DNA from: an uncultured Lachnospiraceae bacterium
GTDB taxonomy: Bacteria; Bacillota; Clostridia; Lachnospirales; Lachnospiraceae
Length of the DNA: 15,694 bases
Reading direction: 5' to 3'
Assembly: GCA_910586955.1 (NCBI GenBank)
Contig: CAJUMM010000050.1
Coordinates: 1 to 15,694, forward strand
Shown here: positions 1 through 7,062 of the stretch, in pieces
Position numbering within the stretch: position 1 is the stretch's first letter
Layout of the letters: each line of letters begins with the position of its first letter
Notes under the pieces: model-generated
The model's database searches: none
Told to the model about the DNA's origin: nothing
The model's input: the letters and a program-made list of their open reading frames with translations, nothing else
Translations under genes and position numbers: made by a program

Positions 1-1358
1 ACAATTACTGCATCAATATTCTGGATACCCCGGGGCATCAGGATTTCTCCGAGGATACTTACCGGACCTTGATGGCTGCGGATTCCGCCGTGATGGTGAT
101 TGACGGTTCCAAGGGCGTGGAGGCCCAGACCCGGAAGCTCTTCAAGGTGTGCGCCATGCGCCATATTCCCATTTTTACCTTTATCAATAAGATGGACCGG
201 GAGGCCATGGATATCTTTGAGCTTCTGGATGATATTGAAAATGAGCTGGGAATTGCCACCTGTCCCGTGAACTGGCCCATAGGTTCCGGAAAGGAGTTTA
301 AGGGGGTCTTTGACCGGAATACCAGAAAGGTCCTTCTGTTCTCCGATACGGAGAAGGGAACCAAAGAGGGAGAAGAGCTGGAGATATCCCTGGAGGATCC
401 GGCTCTTGATGAGATTCTGGTTCCCGGGCAGCGGGAGAAGCTTTTGGAGGATATTGAGCTTCTGGACGGGGCCAGTGCGGAATTTGATCAGGCTGAGGTG
501 AGCCGTGGGGAGCTGTCTCCTGTATTCTTCGGATCGGCCCTGACTAATTTCGGTGTGGAGACTTTTTTGCAGCATTTCTTAAAGATGACCACCTCCCCTC
601 TGCCCCGGAAGGCGGAGAGCGGCGTCATTGATCCCATGGAGGAAGAATTTTCTGCCTTTGTGTTTAAGATTCAGGCCAATATGAACAAGGCTCACCGGGA
701 TCGGATCGCTTTTATGCGGATCTGTTCCGGGAAGTTTACTGCCGGCATGGAGGTAAATCACGTTCAGGGGAATAAGAAAATGCGCCTGTCCCAGCCCCAG
801 CAGATGATGGCCCAGGATCGGAAGATGGTGGAGGAAGCCTATGCGGGGGATATCATCGGCGTGTTTGATCCGGGCATCTTTTCCATTGGGGATACCATCT
901 GTATGCCGGGAAAGAAAATCCGCTACGAAGGAATTCCCACCTTTGCGCCGGAGCACTTTGCCAGAGTCCGCCAGATGGACACCATGAAGCGGAAGCAGTT
1001 TGTGAAGGGAATTGAGCAGATTGCCCAGGAGGGAGCTATCCAGATTTTCCAGGAATTCAACACAGGCATGGAGGAGATTATCGTAGGCGTGGTGGGAGTC
1101 CTCCAGTTTGACGTGCTGAAATACCGTCTGGAAAATGAATACAATGTGGATATTAAGCTGGAGCCTTTGCCTTACGAGCATATCCGCTGGATCGAGAACG
1201 AAGAGATTGACATGGGGAAACTGGTGGGAACCTCCGATATGAAGAAGATCAAGGATCTGAAAGGGAGGCCTTTGCTTATCTGGGCCAATGCCTGGAGCGT
1301 TGGCATGACTTTGGAGCGCAATCCGGGATTAGTGCTCTCGGAGTTTGGCAGATCTTAA
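1..1358 (+). CDS. prfC: Peptide chain release factor 3 (RF3), 5'-truncated by window edge
   Basis: Translational GTPase that recycles class-I release factors RF1/RF2 from the ribosome after termination. Reading frame is open from base 3 without a start; the first visible residues include the G3 motif DTPGH, and the G4 motif NKMD lies about 60 residues further on. The following stretch (PVNWPIG, FKGV, PVFFGSAL, FVFKIQANM, HRDRIAFMR, EEAYAGDIIG, GIPTFAPEHF, GVLQFDV) matches the RF3 order of G domain, domain II and domain III as I remember it from E. coli RF3, and is distinct from EF-G. Roughly 85 N-terminal residues with the P-loop are missing; about 450 residues remain, ending at TAA (1356-1358), which fits the usual ~530-residue length. 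A Met at base 69 is internal, not the start. The next gene has its own promoter, and no terminator hairpin is obvious after the stop. Confidence 0.95.
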   Translation, partial: NYCINILDTPGHQDFSEDTYRTLMAADSAVMVIDGSKGVEAQTRKLFKVCAMRHIPIFTFINKMDREAMDIFELLDDIENELGIATCPVNWPIGSGKEFKGVFDRNTRKVLLFSDTEKGTKEGEELEISLEDPALDEILVPGQREKLLEDIELLDGASAEFDQAEVSRGELSPVFFGSALTNFGVETFLQHFLKMTTSPLPRKAESGVIDPMEEEFSAFVFKIQANMNKAHRDRIAFMRICSGKFTAGMEVNHVQGNKKMRLSQPQQMMAQDRKMVEEAYAGDIIGVFDPGIFSIGDTICMPGKKIRYEGIPTFAPEHFARVRQMDTMKRKQFVKGIEQIAQEGAIQIFQEFNTGMEEIIVGVVGVLQFDVLKYRLENEYNVDIKLEPLPYEHIRWIENEEIDMGKLVGTSDMKKIKDLKGRPLLIWANAWSVGMTLERNPGLVLSEFGRS

Positions 1359-1384
1359 GGAGAGAAATGCGGGCACCGATGGAC

Positions 1385-1413
1385 TTGATTTTATCTACAT
1401 CCTGTTTTAAAAT
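1385..1413 (+). promoter_or_regulatory. SigA-type promoter for the receiver/kinase operon
   Basis: TTGATT (1385-1390) and TAAAAT (1408-1413) are separated by 17 bases, a good match to the SigA -35/-10 consensus with ideal spacing. It lies in the 105-base gap after prfC, about 50 bases upstream of the receiver gene start at 1464, so the predicted transcript begins near 1420 and has a short leader. No other promoter is apparent before the third kinase, so the receiver and first two kinases are probably one transcript. Confidence 0.65.
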
Positions 1414-1450
1414 AGATAGTACAGGGATTTGCAGAATCTTTGGTAGTAAA

Positions 1451-1458
1451 AAAGGAGG
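1451..1458 (+). promoter_or_regulatory. Ribosome binding site fixing the receiver start
   Basis: AAAGGAGG, nearly full complement to the anti-Shine-Dalgarno, with a 5-base spacer to ATG 1464. It decides the start in favour of 1464 over the upstream in-frame TTG at 1440. Confidence 0.8.
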
Positions 1459-1463
1459 CGGCT

Positions 1464-1826
1464 ATGTTAAAACGTATTTTGGTAGTGGATGACGATGAAA
1501 TGAATTTGAAGAGAACCAAGATGATTCTGAGCAAATGCTACAGTGTGCTTCTTGCAGAATCCGGAGAGGAAGCTTTGAAGATACTGGACAGCGAAAAAGT
1601 AGATCTGATTCTTCTTGACATAGCGATGCCGAAGATGAACGGTATTGAAACCTTTGAGCATATCAAAAACCGTCCGGATGAGATTCCCGTGATTTTCCTG
1701 ACGGCCTCCGGATATGAGGATGATGTGCTGAGCGCCATCAATCTGGGAGCGGTAAATTATCTGAAGAAACCGTTTTATCCCCAGGAACTCTTAAAACGGG
1801 TTGCAAAGGAGTTTACAAAGAAATGA
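1464..1826 (+). CDS. Stand-alone response-regulator receiver protein (CheY/Spo0F-like)
   Basis: A 120-residue single receiver domain with nothing attached, so it acts as a phosphate carrier or by protein contact, not by binding DNA itself. The acidic pocket is the DDD at residues 9-11, the phosphoacceptor is Asp52 in LLDIAMP, the switch Thr is Thr80 in IFLTAS, and the conserved Lys is Lys102 in KKPF. All catalytic residues of an active receiver are therefore present. The ATG at 1464 is chosen because AAAGGAGG (1451-1458) sits 5 bases before it; an in-frame TTG at 1440 has no such site. The stop overlaps the first kinase (ATGA), implying translational coupling. Length and lack of output resemble Spo0F, and the linked HPt-bearing kinase is a likely partner, but the target cannot be read from the sequence. 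Confidence 0.93.
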   Translation: MLKRILVVDDDEMNLKRTKMILSKCYSVLLAESGEEALKILDSEKVDLILLDIAMPKMNGIETFEHIKNRPDEIPVIFLTASGYEDDVLSAINLGAVNYLKKPFYPQELLKRVAKEFTKK

Positions 1827-4279
1827 GAGAGGAAGAGCAGACAAGTATTCATTTGCTGCTGGCCAGCATTGTCACGATATTTGGTATGATGCTGATTCTG
1901 ATTACCATTGTTTTTTCCTGGGAGATGTGGATGGTTCCCATCATCCTGATAGGAAATACCCTGGTATGGATTTTACACATTGGCAGATTCGGTTCGGAAA
2001 TCTTCTATGAGAGCCTGTGCGCAGGACTGCTGATGGTCGGATTTTTCTTCTTTGGTGTACATAGTGTCAGCCTGTATGATATTCCGGCTGTGGCCTGTAT
2101 GATGATTCTTATATTTTCCATGTTTGATAAAAAGCGGCTGTTGTATATGATAGCCGCCTTATACGTGTTGGAGATTTTCTACCACATGACCATTCTGCAT
2201 ACCATCCATGAGGATATGGGAGCCCGGGAGATGATACGGCTGGGCCTTGGAGCCACTGTAGTGGCAGGTTCAGGGGCTATTGCAAGATACCGGATTAACA
2301 GAAGAAAGGGAGCCAGAAAACGGTATAACGCCGCATTTGCCCAGCTGGAGACGGCGGGAAGGCAGAATGCAGTCTTTCTGTCCAATGTATCCCATGAGCT
2401 GCGGACTCCTATCAATATGGTCCTTGGAATCAGCGAAGTGGTACTGGAGAAAGACATTTCCCCGGAAGTCCGGGAGGATATGCGGTCTATCCAGCTGGCA
2501 GGCAAGCGTCTCTCCAACCAAATTAATAACATGATGGATTATACGGAGATTGTGGAGGGAACCCTCACTGCCGCGAAGGAAGAGTATATGATCACGTCGG
2601 TGCTTAACGATGTGATTACCATGACAGCTATGCAGGGCAGCAGGCATCAGCTGGAAATGGTCTTTGATATGGATCCCAGGATTCCGGCGGTACTCATCGG
2701 GGATGCGGAGAAAATTTCCCATGTGCTGAAAATTCTTTTGGAAAATTCCATCAAGTTTACGGAAGAGGGCGGCATTAACATCTGCATGGAATACCGGAGG
2801 GAGAGCTATGGGATCAATCTGATTATTGATATCTACGATACCGGCATCGGCATGAGCAATTCCCAGCTTATGCAGATGTACGATGATTTCTACCAGGCGG
2901 ATTCCGGAAGCAGCCGTTTCGCAGGGGGGCTGGGACTGGGGCTTCCCATTGCACGGGGCCTTTTAAATTCCATGGGCGGGTTTATTCATTTTGAAAGCGA
3001 GGGACAGCAGGGACTGCATGCCCACATTACCATTCCCCAGGGAGTAGCGGACGATTCGCCGGCTATGACGCTTTCTAATTCCGGCGAGCTGTGCATCGCC
3101 TGCTATTTCAGGCCGGAGAAATACAGCTGCGATGAGGTGCGGGGATATTACGATAAATTGATCCTGCATCTGGTGGAAGGACTGAATCTGGAGGGATACC
3201 AGGCCCACAATTTCGAAGGGCTGCTGAAGCTGCAGCGCAGCCATGCACTGACCCATGTGTTTATCTCCCAGGAAGAATACCAGGAGAACCGGGATTATTA
3301 TCAGGAACTTTCCAATACCCTCCGGGTGGGCGTAATTGCGGAGAGGGATTTTGTCCTGGAGGAAGGCAGCAGCATGCTTGTGCTCCGCAAACCCTTTTTT
3401 GCCCTTTCTGTGGTGAATCTCCTTAATGGGGAACTGAGGGAAAATGTATTTGAAGAAGCCCAGGCTGCAGGCCGCAGGCCCTTCTCCTGTGTGGGAGTCC
3501 GGGTTCTGGCCGTTGACGACGAAGAGATGAATCTTTTGGTGGCCAAGGGAGTGCTGGGCAGTTATGGGATAGAAGTGGATACCTGCTTAAGCGGAAGGGA
3601 AGCGGTGGAGCGCATAAGAGAAACTTCCTACGACGTGGTTTTCCTGGATCATATGATGCCGGGCTTTGACGGGGTGGAGACCTTGAAGCGCATCCGTGAG
3701 ATCAACAACGGCATGTACCAGGAGCTTCCGGTGATCGCTTTGACTGCCAATACCATCAGCGGCGCCAGGGAAATGTTCCGGAACGAAGGCTTTACGGAGT
3801 TTATACCGAAGCCCATTGAGCGTTCGGTTCTGGAGCGGGTGCTTCGCAGGGTGCTGCCCTCAAATTGTTTCCAGTACGGGACAGAGCTTCCGGAAGAAGA
3901 GGGTTCCGGGCGCTTTGCAGGGCTGTCTAAGGCGGGCATTCATGTAAAGATGGGGCTGGATTACTGCTGCGGGGAGGAGGATTTTTATCTGGAAATGCTC
4001 CGTATGTTCTTGGATCAGAGAGAGGAGAAACAGAAGGAAATCCACGCCTTGTATGAAGCCGCCAACTGGACGGATTATGCAATCAAAGTTCACGCCTTAA
4101 AAAGCACATCCCTGACCATCGGCGCAGAACGGTTATCCCAACAGGCCAAGGCCTTGGAGCAGGCGGGAAAGCAGGGGGATGAGGCATATATCCGGCAGAA
4201 TCACGCCGGGCTTCTGGATATGTATGAAGATGTCTGTGAAGCCATCGCAGGATTAGAAATCGGAACGGAGGGCATTTAG
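1823..4279 (+). CDS. Membrane hybrid histidine kinase: transmitter, degenerate receiver, receiver, HPt
   Basis: An 818-residue sensor kinase. Residues ~11-155 hold five or six hydrophobic membrane segments with almost no external loop, so the sensor is probably within the membrane. The HisKA domain follows with phospho-accepting His191 in SHELRTPIN, then an HATPase with N-box Asn308 (LLENSIKFT), G1 DTGIGM (Asp339) and G2 GLGLGL (~369-374), all intact. Residues ~419-537 look like a receiver that has lost the phosphoacceptor (a Ser in VFISQ sits where the Asp should be) but keep a C-terminal LRKPF. A true receiver follows (Asp565/566, Asp609 in LDHMMPG, Thr641, Lys663), then an HPt domain with His757 in VHALKSTS. 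The start ATG overlaps the receiver gene's stop, with AAAGGAG (1805-1811) upstream. The gene ends directly against the next kinase. Its ligand is unknown; the HPt makes it the obvious hub of the local phosphorelay. Confidence 0.93.
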   Translation: MREEEQTSIHLLLASIVTIFGMMLILITIVFSWEMWMVPIILIGNTLVWILHIGRFGSEIFYESLCAGLLMVGFFFFGVHSVSLYDIPAVACMMILIFSMFDKKRLLYMIAALYVLEIFYHMTILHTIHEDMGAREMIRLGLGATVVAGSGAIARYRINRRKGARKRYNAAFAQLETAGRQNAVFLSNVSHELRTPINMVLGISEVVLEKDISPEVREDMRSIQLAGKRLSNQINNMMDYTEIVEGTLTAAKEEYMITSVLNDVITMTAMQGSRHQLEMVFDMDPRIPAVLIGDAEKISHVLKILLENSIKFTEEGGINICMEYRRESYGINLIIDIYDTGIGMSNSQLMQMYDDFYQADSGSSRFAGGLGLGLPIARGLLNSMGGFIHFESEGQQGLHAHITIPQGVADDSPAMTLSNSGELCIACYFRPEKYSCDEVRGYYDKLILHLVEGLNLEGYQAHNFEGLLKLQRSHALTHVFISQEEYQENRDYYQELSNTLRVGVIAERDFVLEEGSSMLVLRKPFFALSVVNLLNGELRENVFEEAQAAGRRPFSCVGVRVLAVDDEEMNLLVAKGVLGSYGIEVDTCLSGREAVERIRETSYDVVFLDHMMPGFDGVETLKRIREINNGMYQELPVIALTANTISGAREMFRNEGFTEFIPKPIERSVLERVLRRVLPSNCFQYGTELPEEEGSGRFAGLSKAGIHVKMGLDYCCGEEDFYLEMLRMFLDQREEKQKEIHALYEAANWTDYAIKVHALKSTSLTIGAERLSQQAKALEQAGKQGDEAYIRQNHAGLLDMYEDVCEAIAGLEIGTEGI

Positions 4280-6979
4280 GTGGTAAAAAAATGGTTTGAA
4301 ATCATTTTTGATCATAGGATCAGCCTGCGGGAGCGCATGTTCCGCATAGTCACGGGCATCTGTATGCTGGCGCTGATATTTATCCTGCCTATGGGCAGAA
4401 GCATGTTTAATTTGCTGGTGCTGGCAGTGAGCCTGGCCGTTATGGCCCTGGTGGTGAGAATCAGCATTCAGAAGGAGTGCATTCATGCAGGGGCCACGTT
4501 TATCACGGTTCTGCTTCTTCTGCTTTTTCCCTTAAGCTTTTTCACGGCAGGAGGATTTTACAGCGGAATGCCGGAGTGGTTCGTTCTCTGCTTCGTGTAT
4601 ATCAGCATTACCCTGGAAGGAAGGCGCAAAGCGGTGTTTTTCCTGCTCTGTACGCTGGAGACGCTGCTCTGTTATTACCTTGCCTTTTATTACCCGCAGC
4701 TTGTGGCAAAGAATACCCAGGGAAACTCTTTCTTTGGATCCGCCACCTCCGTGATTATGGTAGGTGTCCTGACCAGCATTATGCTGATGTTTTTAAACAG
4801 GCTTTACGAGGAGGAAAATGAGCTCTCCAGGCAGCAGAAAAAGGAGATCGAGGAGCTGAACAAGGCGGAGAATCATTTTTTCTCCAGCATGAGCCATGAG
4901 ATCCGCACACCCATCAATACCATTATCGGTTTGAACGAGATTATCCTGCGGGGAGACATTCCGGAGGACGTGGCGGAGAATGCGAGGAATATCCAGGGCG
5001 CCAGCAAGATGCTGCTTACCCTGATCAACGATATCCTGGATTTGTCCAAGATTAAGTCCGGGAAAATGGAGATCGTCAAAGTTTCCTATGAGACCGGAGC
5101 GCTTTTTTCGGAGATCGTCAATATGATCTGGATCAAAGCTCAGGAAAAGGGATTGGAATTCCGTCTTCATGTGGACCCGTCCCTTCCCAGTATGCTCTGC
5201 GGGGATGAGGTGCGCATTAAGCAGGTTTTGATTAATCTTTTGAATAATGCCGTAAAGTATACCAGTGAGGGCTCCATTACCCTTTCGGTCCGGTGCGAAC
5301 ATCTGGGACTGAACCGGGTGCGCGTCTGGTATTCCGTGGAGGATACGGGACTGGGCGTGAAGAAAGAAAATATTCCTTATATTTTTAATGCTTTTAAGAG
5401 GGTGGATGAGGAGAGAAACCGCCATATTGAGGGCACCGGCCTGGGCTTGAGCATTGTCCATCAGCTGGTGGAACTGATGGGCGGGGAGATCAGCGTCAAC
5501 AGCGTGTATACCAAAGGTTCCACGTTTCTTGTGATGCTGGAACAGGATATTGTGGATGACAGGGAGCTTGGGGCCTTTACCTTGGCCTCCCGGGTGAATG
5601 TCCATGAAGGAGAGCAGTATCATCAGAGTTTTGAGGCTCCGGAAGCCCACATTCTTGTGGTGGATGACAATGAGATGAACCTGACAGTAGTTAGGAAGCT
5701 GCTCTCCGAGACGAAGGTTCAAATAGACACGGCCCTAAGCGGTGCAGAGTGCCTGCGGCTGACCCAGAATCAGCATTACGATGGGATTCTGATGGATCAT
5801 CTGATGCCGGAGATGGACGGGATCCAGTGCTTCCATGCACTGCGGACGCAGCCGGGTGGATTGTGCCAGGAGGTTCCTGTCATTGCATTGACGGCCAATG
5901 CGGGAAGCGACAACCAGCTTCTCTACCGGAAAGAGGGGTTCAGCGGCTATCTGGCAAAGCCCGTCAGCGGTGCACTGCTTGAGGCGGCGGTTTTAAGCAT
6001 TCTGCCAAGGGAACTGGTCCGGCTGAATGAGGAGGGCAGCCAGTCCGGAATTGGGAAAGATGTCCTGATCTTTGAACAGGCCCAGCGTCTTTCCCTGATG
6101 GTCACTACAGACAGCGTCTGTGATCTTCCGGAATCCCTGAGAAAAGAGTTCGGTATCGCAGTGTGCCCCTACTATGTCTGCACGGAGCGGGGACGGTTTC
6201 TGGATGAAGTGGAGCTGAAGGCAGATGAACTTCTGCTGCGCATTGCAGAGGGGGAGAACGGCTATTCCCAGGCTCCGGAAGTGGAGGATTACGAACGGTT
6301 TTTTGCCCAGAGGCTTACAGAGGCCCAGAATGTGATTCATATTACTATGGCAAAGCATACAAGCCAGGGGTATTACAATGCCCTGGAGGCGGCAAAATCC
6401 TTTGAAAATGTTACGGTTCTGGATTCCGGTCATCTTTCCAGCAGTATGGGACTGGTGGTGCTGTATGCCGCTTCCATGGCGGAGAACCATGCTTCGAGAC
6501 AGGAAATCGTGAAAACCGTAAAAAAGCTGAGACGCTATATTTCCTCCGCATTTATCATTGACAGCACCCATATGATGTGCCAGTCAGGAAGGATCTCCAA
6601 GAGGATCCAGATTCTCTGCGATGCCCTGCTGCTCCATCCGGTGATTGTCCTGCGCAAAAGCAGGATGGTTGTAGGCAGTATGGAGCTGGGTGATTTCCCC
6701 CATGTGGCGAAGCGTTATGTCCGCAAGGTGTTTCTGGATGTAAAAAATATTGATCGGCGTATTCTGTTTATTACCTATGCCGGAATGGATGAGAAAAGCC
6801 TTCAGTACATCCAGGATTTGGTGCGGCAGTACTGTCCCTTTGAGCGGGTGTACCTGCAGAAAGCTTCCTCTGCCGTGGCCTGCAACTGCGGTCCCAGGTC
6901 TTTCGGCCTGCTGTTTATGAAGAAGAATGATGCGGTAATCTCTTTTTCCGAGGCATCCAAAGAAGAGGCTTCGAATTGA
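4280..6979 (+). CDS. Membrane hybrid histidine kinase-receiver fused to a DegV domain
   Basis: An 899-residue protein. Residues ~23-172 contain about six membrane segments; a charged coiled-coil-like linker (~174-197) leads to HisKA with His206 in SHEIRTPIN, HATPase with Asn322/323 (LLNNAVKYT), G1 DTGLGV (Asp355) and G2 GTGLGL (385-390). The receiver spans ~456-577 with Asp462/463, phosphoacceptor Asp506 in MDHLMP, Thr538 and Lys560-Pro561. From ~604 to ~882 there is a full-length DegV/FakB-type domain: TTDSVCDLP, FLDEVEL, YSQAP, a VLDSGHLSSSMG block, a SGRIS block and a C-terminal CGPRSFG. DegV proteins bind fatty acids and, as FakB, present them to the kinase FakA. The GTG start abuts the previous TAG, with GGAGG (4267-4271) 8 bases upstream; no in-frame ATG competes. 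Kinase and receiver motifs all look active. The fusion is in one uninterrupted frame, so it is not two genes; its function is unknown to me. Confidence 0.92.
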   Translation: MVKKWFEIIFDHRISLRERMFRIVTGICMLALIFILPMGRSMFNLLVLAVSLAVMALVVRISIQKECIHAGATFITVLLLLLFPLSFFTAGGFYSGMPEWFVLCFVYISITLEGRRKAVFFLLCTLETLLCYYLAFYYPQLVAKNTQGNSFFGSATSVIMVGVLTSIMLMFLNRLYEEENELSRQQKKEIEELNKAENHFFSSMSHEIRTPINTIIGLNEIILRGDIPEDVAENARNIQGASKMLLTLINDILDLSKIKSGKMEIVKVSYETGALFSEIVNMIWIKAQEKGLEFRLHVDPSLPSMLCGDEVRIKQVLINLLNNAVKYTSEGSITLSVRCEHLGLNRVRVWYSVEDTGLGVKKENIPYIFNAFKRVDEERNRHIEGTGLGLSIVHQLVELMGGEISVNSVYTKGSTFLVMLEQDIVDDRELGAFTLASRVNVHEGEQYHQSFEAPEAHILVVDDNEMNLTVVRKLLSETKVQIDTALSGAECLRLTQNQHYDGILMDHLMPEMDGIQCFHALRTQPGGLCQEVPVIALTANAGSDNQLLYRKEGFSGYLAKPVSGALLEAAVLSILPRELVRLNEEGSQSGIGKDVLIFEQAQRLSLMVTTDSVCDLPESLRKEFGIAVCPYYVCTERGRFLDEVELKADELLLRIAEGENGYSQAPEVEDYERFFAQRLTEAQNVIHITMAKHTSQGYYNALEAAKSFENVTVLDSGHLSSSMGLVVLYAASMAENHASRQEIVKTVKKLRRYISSAFIIDSTHMMCQSGRISKRIQILCDALLLHPVIVLRKSRMVVGSMELGDFPHVAKRYVRKVFLDVKNIDRRILFITYAGMDEKSLQYIQDLVRQYCPFERVYLQKASSAVACNCGPRSFGLLFMKKNDAVISFSEASKEEASN

Positions 6980-7005
6980 CACAAAAGGGCGCAAACAGGT
7001 ATAAT
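6976..7005 (+). promoter_or_regulatory. Consensus SigA promoter for the third kinase, with inverted repeat at the start site
   Basis: TTGACA (6976-6981) and TATAAT (7000-7005), both perfect hexamers, are separated by 18 bases. The -35 overlaps the TGA stop of the DegV-kinase gene (6977-6979). Transcription would start near 7012. Just there lies an imperfect inverted repeat, ATTGCAGT (7009-7016) and ACTGCCAAT (7031-7039), with one bulged base and a 14-base loop; this could be an operator or a leader hairpin. The ATG of the kinase follows at 7063. This gives the third kinase and the binding-protein gene a separate, probably strong, transcription start. Confidence 0.75.
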
Positions 7006-7062
7006 AATATTGCAGTGGTATTTTTCTGAAACTGCCAATGTGAAGCGATAGAGGGTAATGGT

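Noticed and set aside
579..1181. Minus-strand 200-residue open frame
   Set aside because: It lies wholly opposite conserved prfC sequence, has no family features, and is a shadow frame.
1440..1463. TTG start upstream of the receiver gene
   Set aside because: No ribosome site precedes it, whereas AAAGGAGG is placed correctly for ATG 1464; the extra residues would be that ribosome site read as protein.
4793..5722. Minus-strand 309-residue open frame
   Set aside because: It is antisense to the kinase and receiver motifs of the DegV-kinase; the sequence reads as a mirror of those codons.
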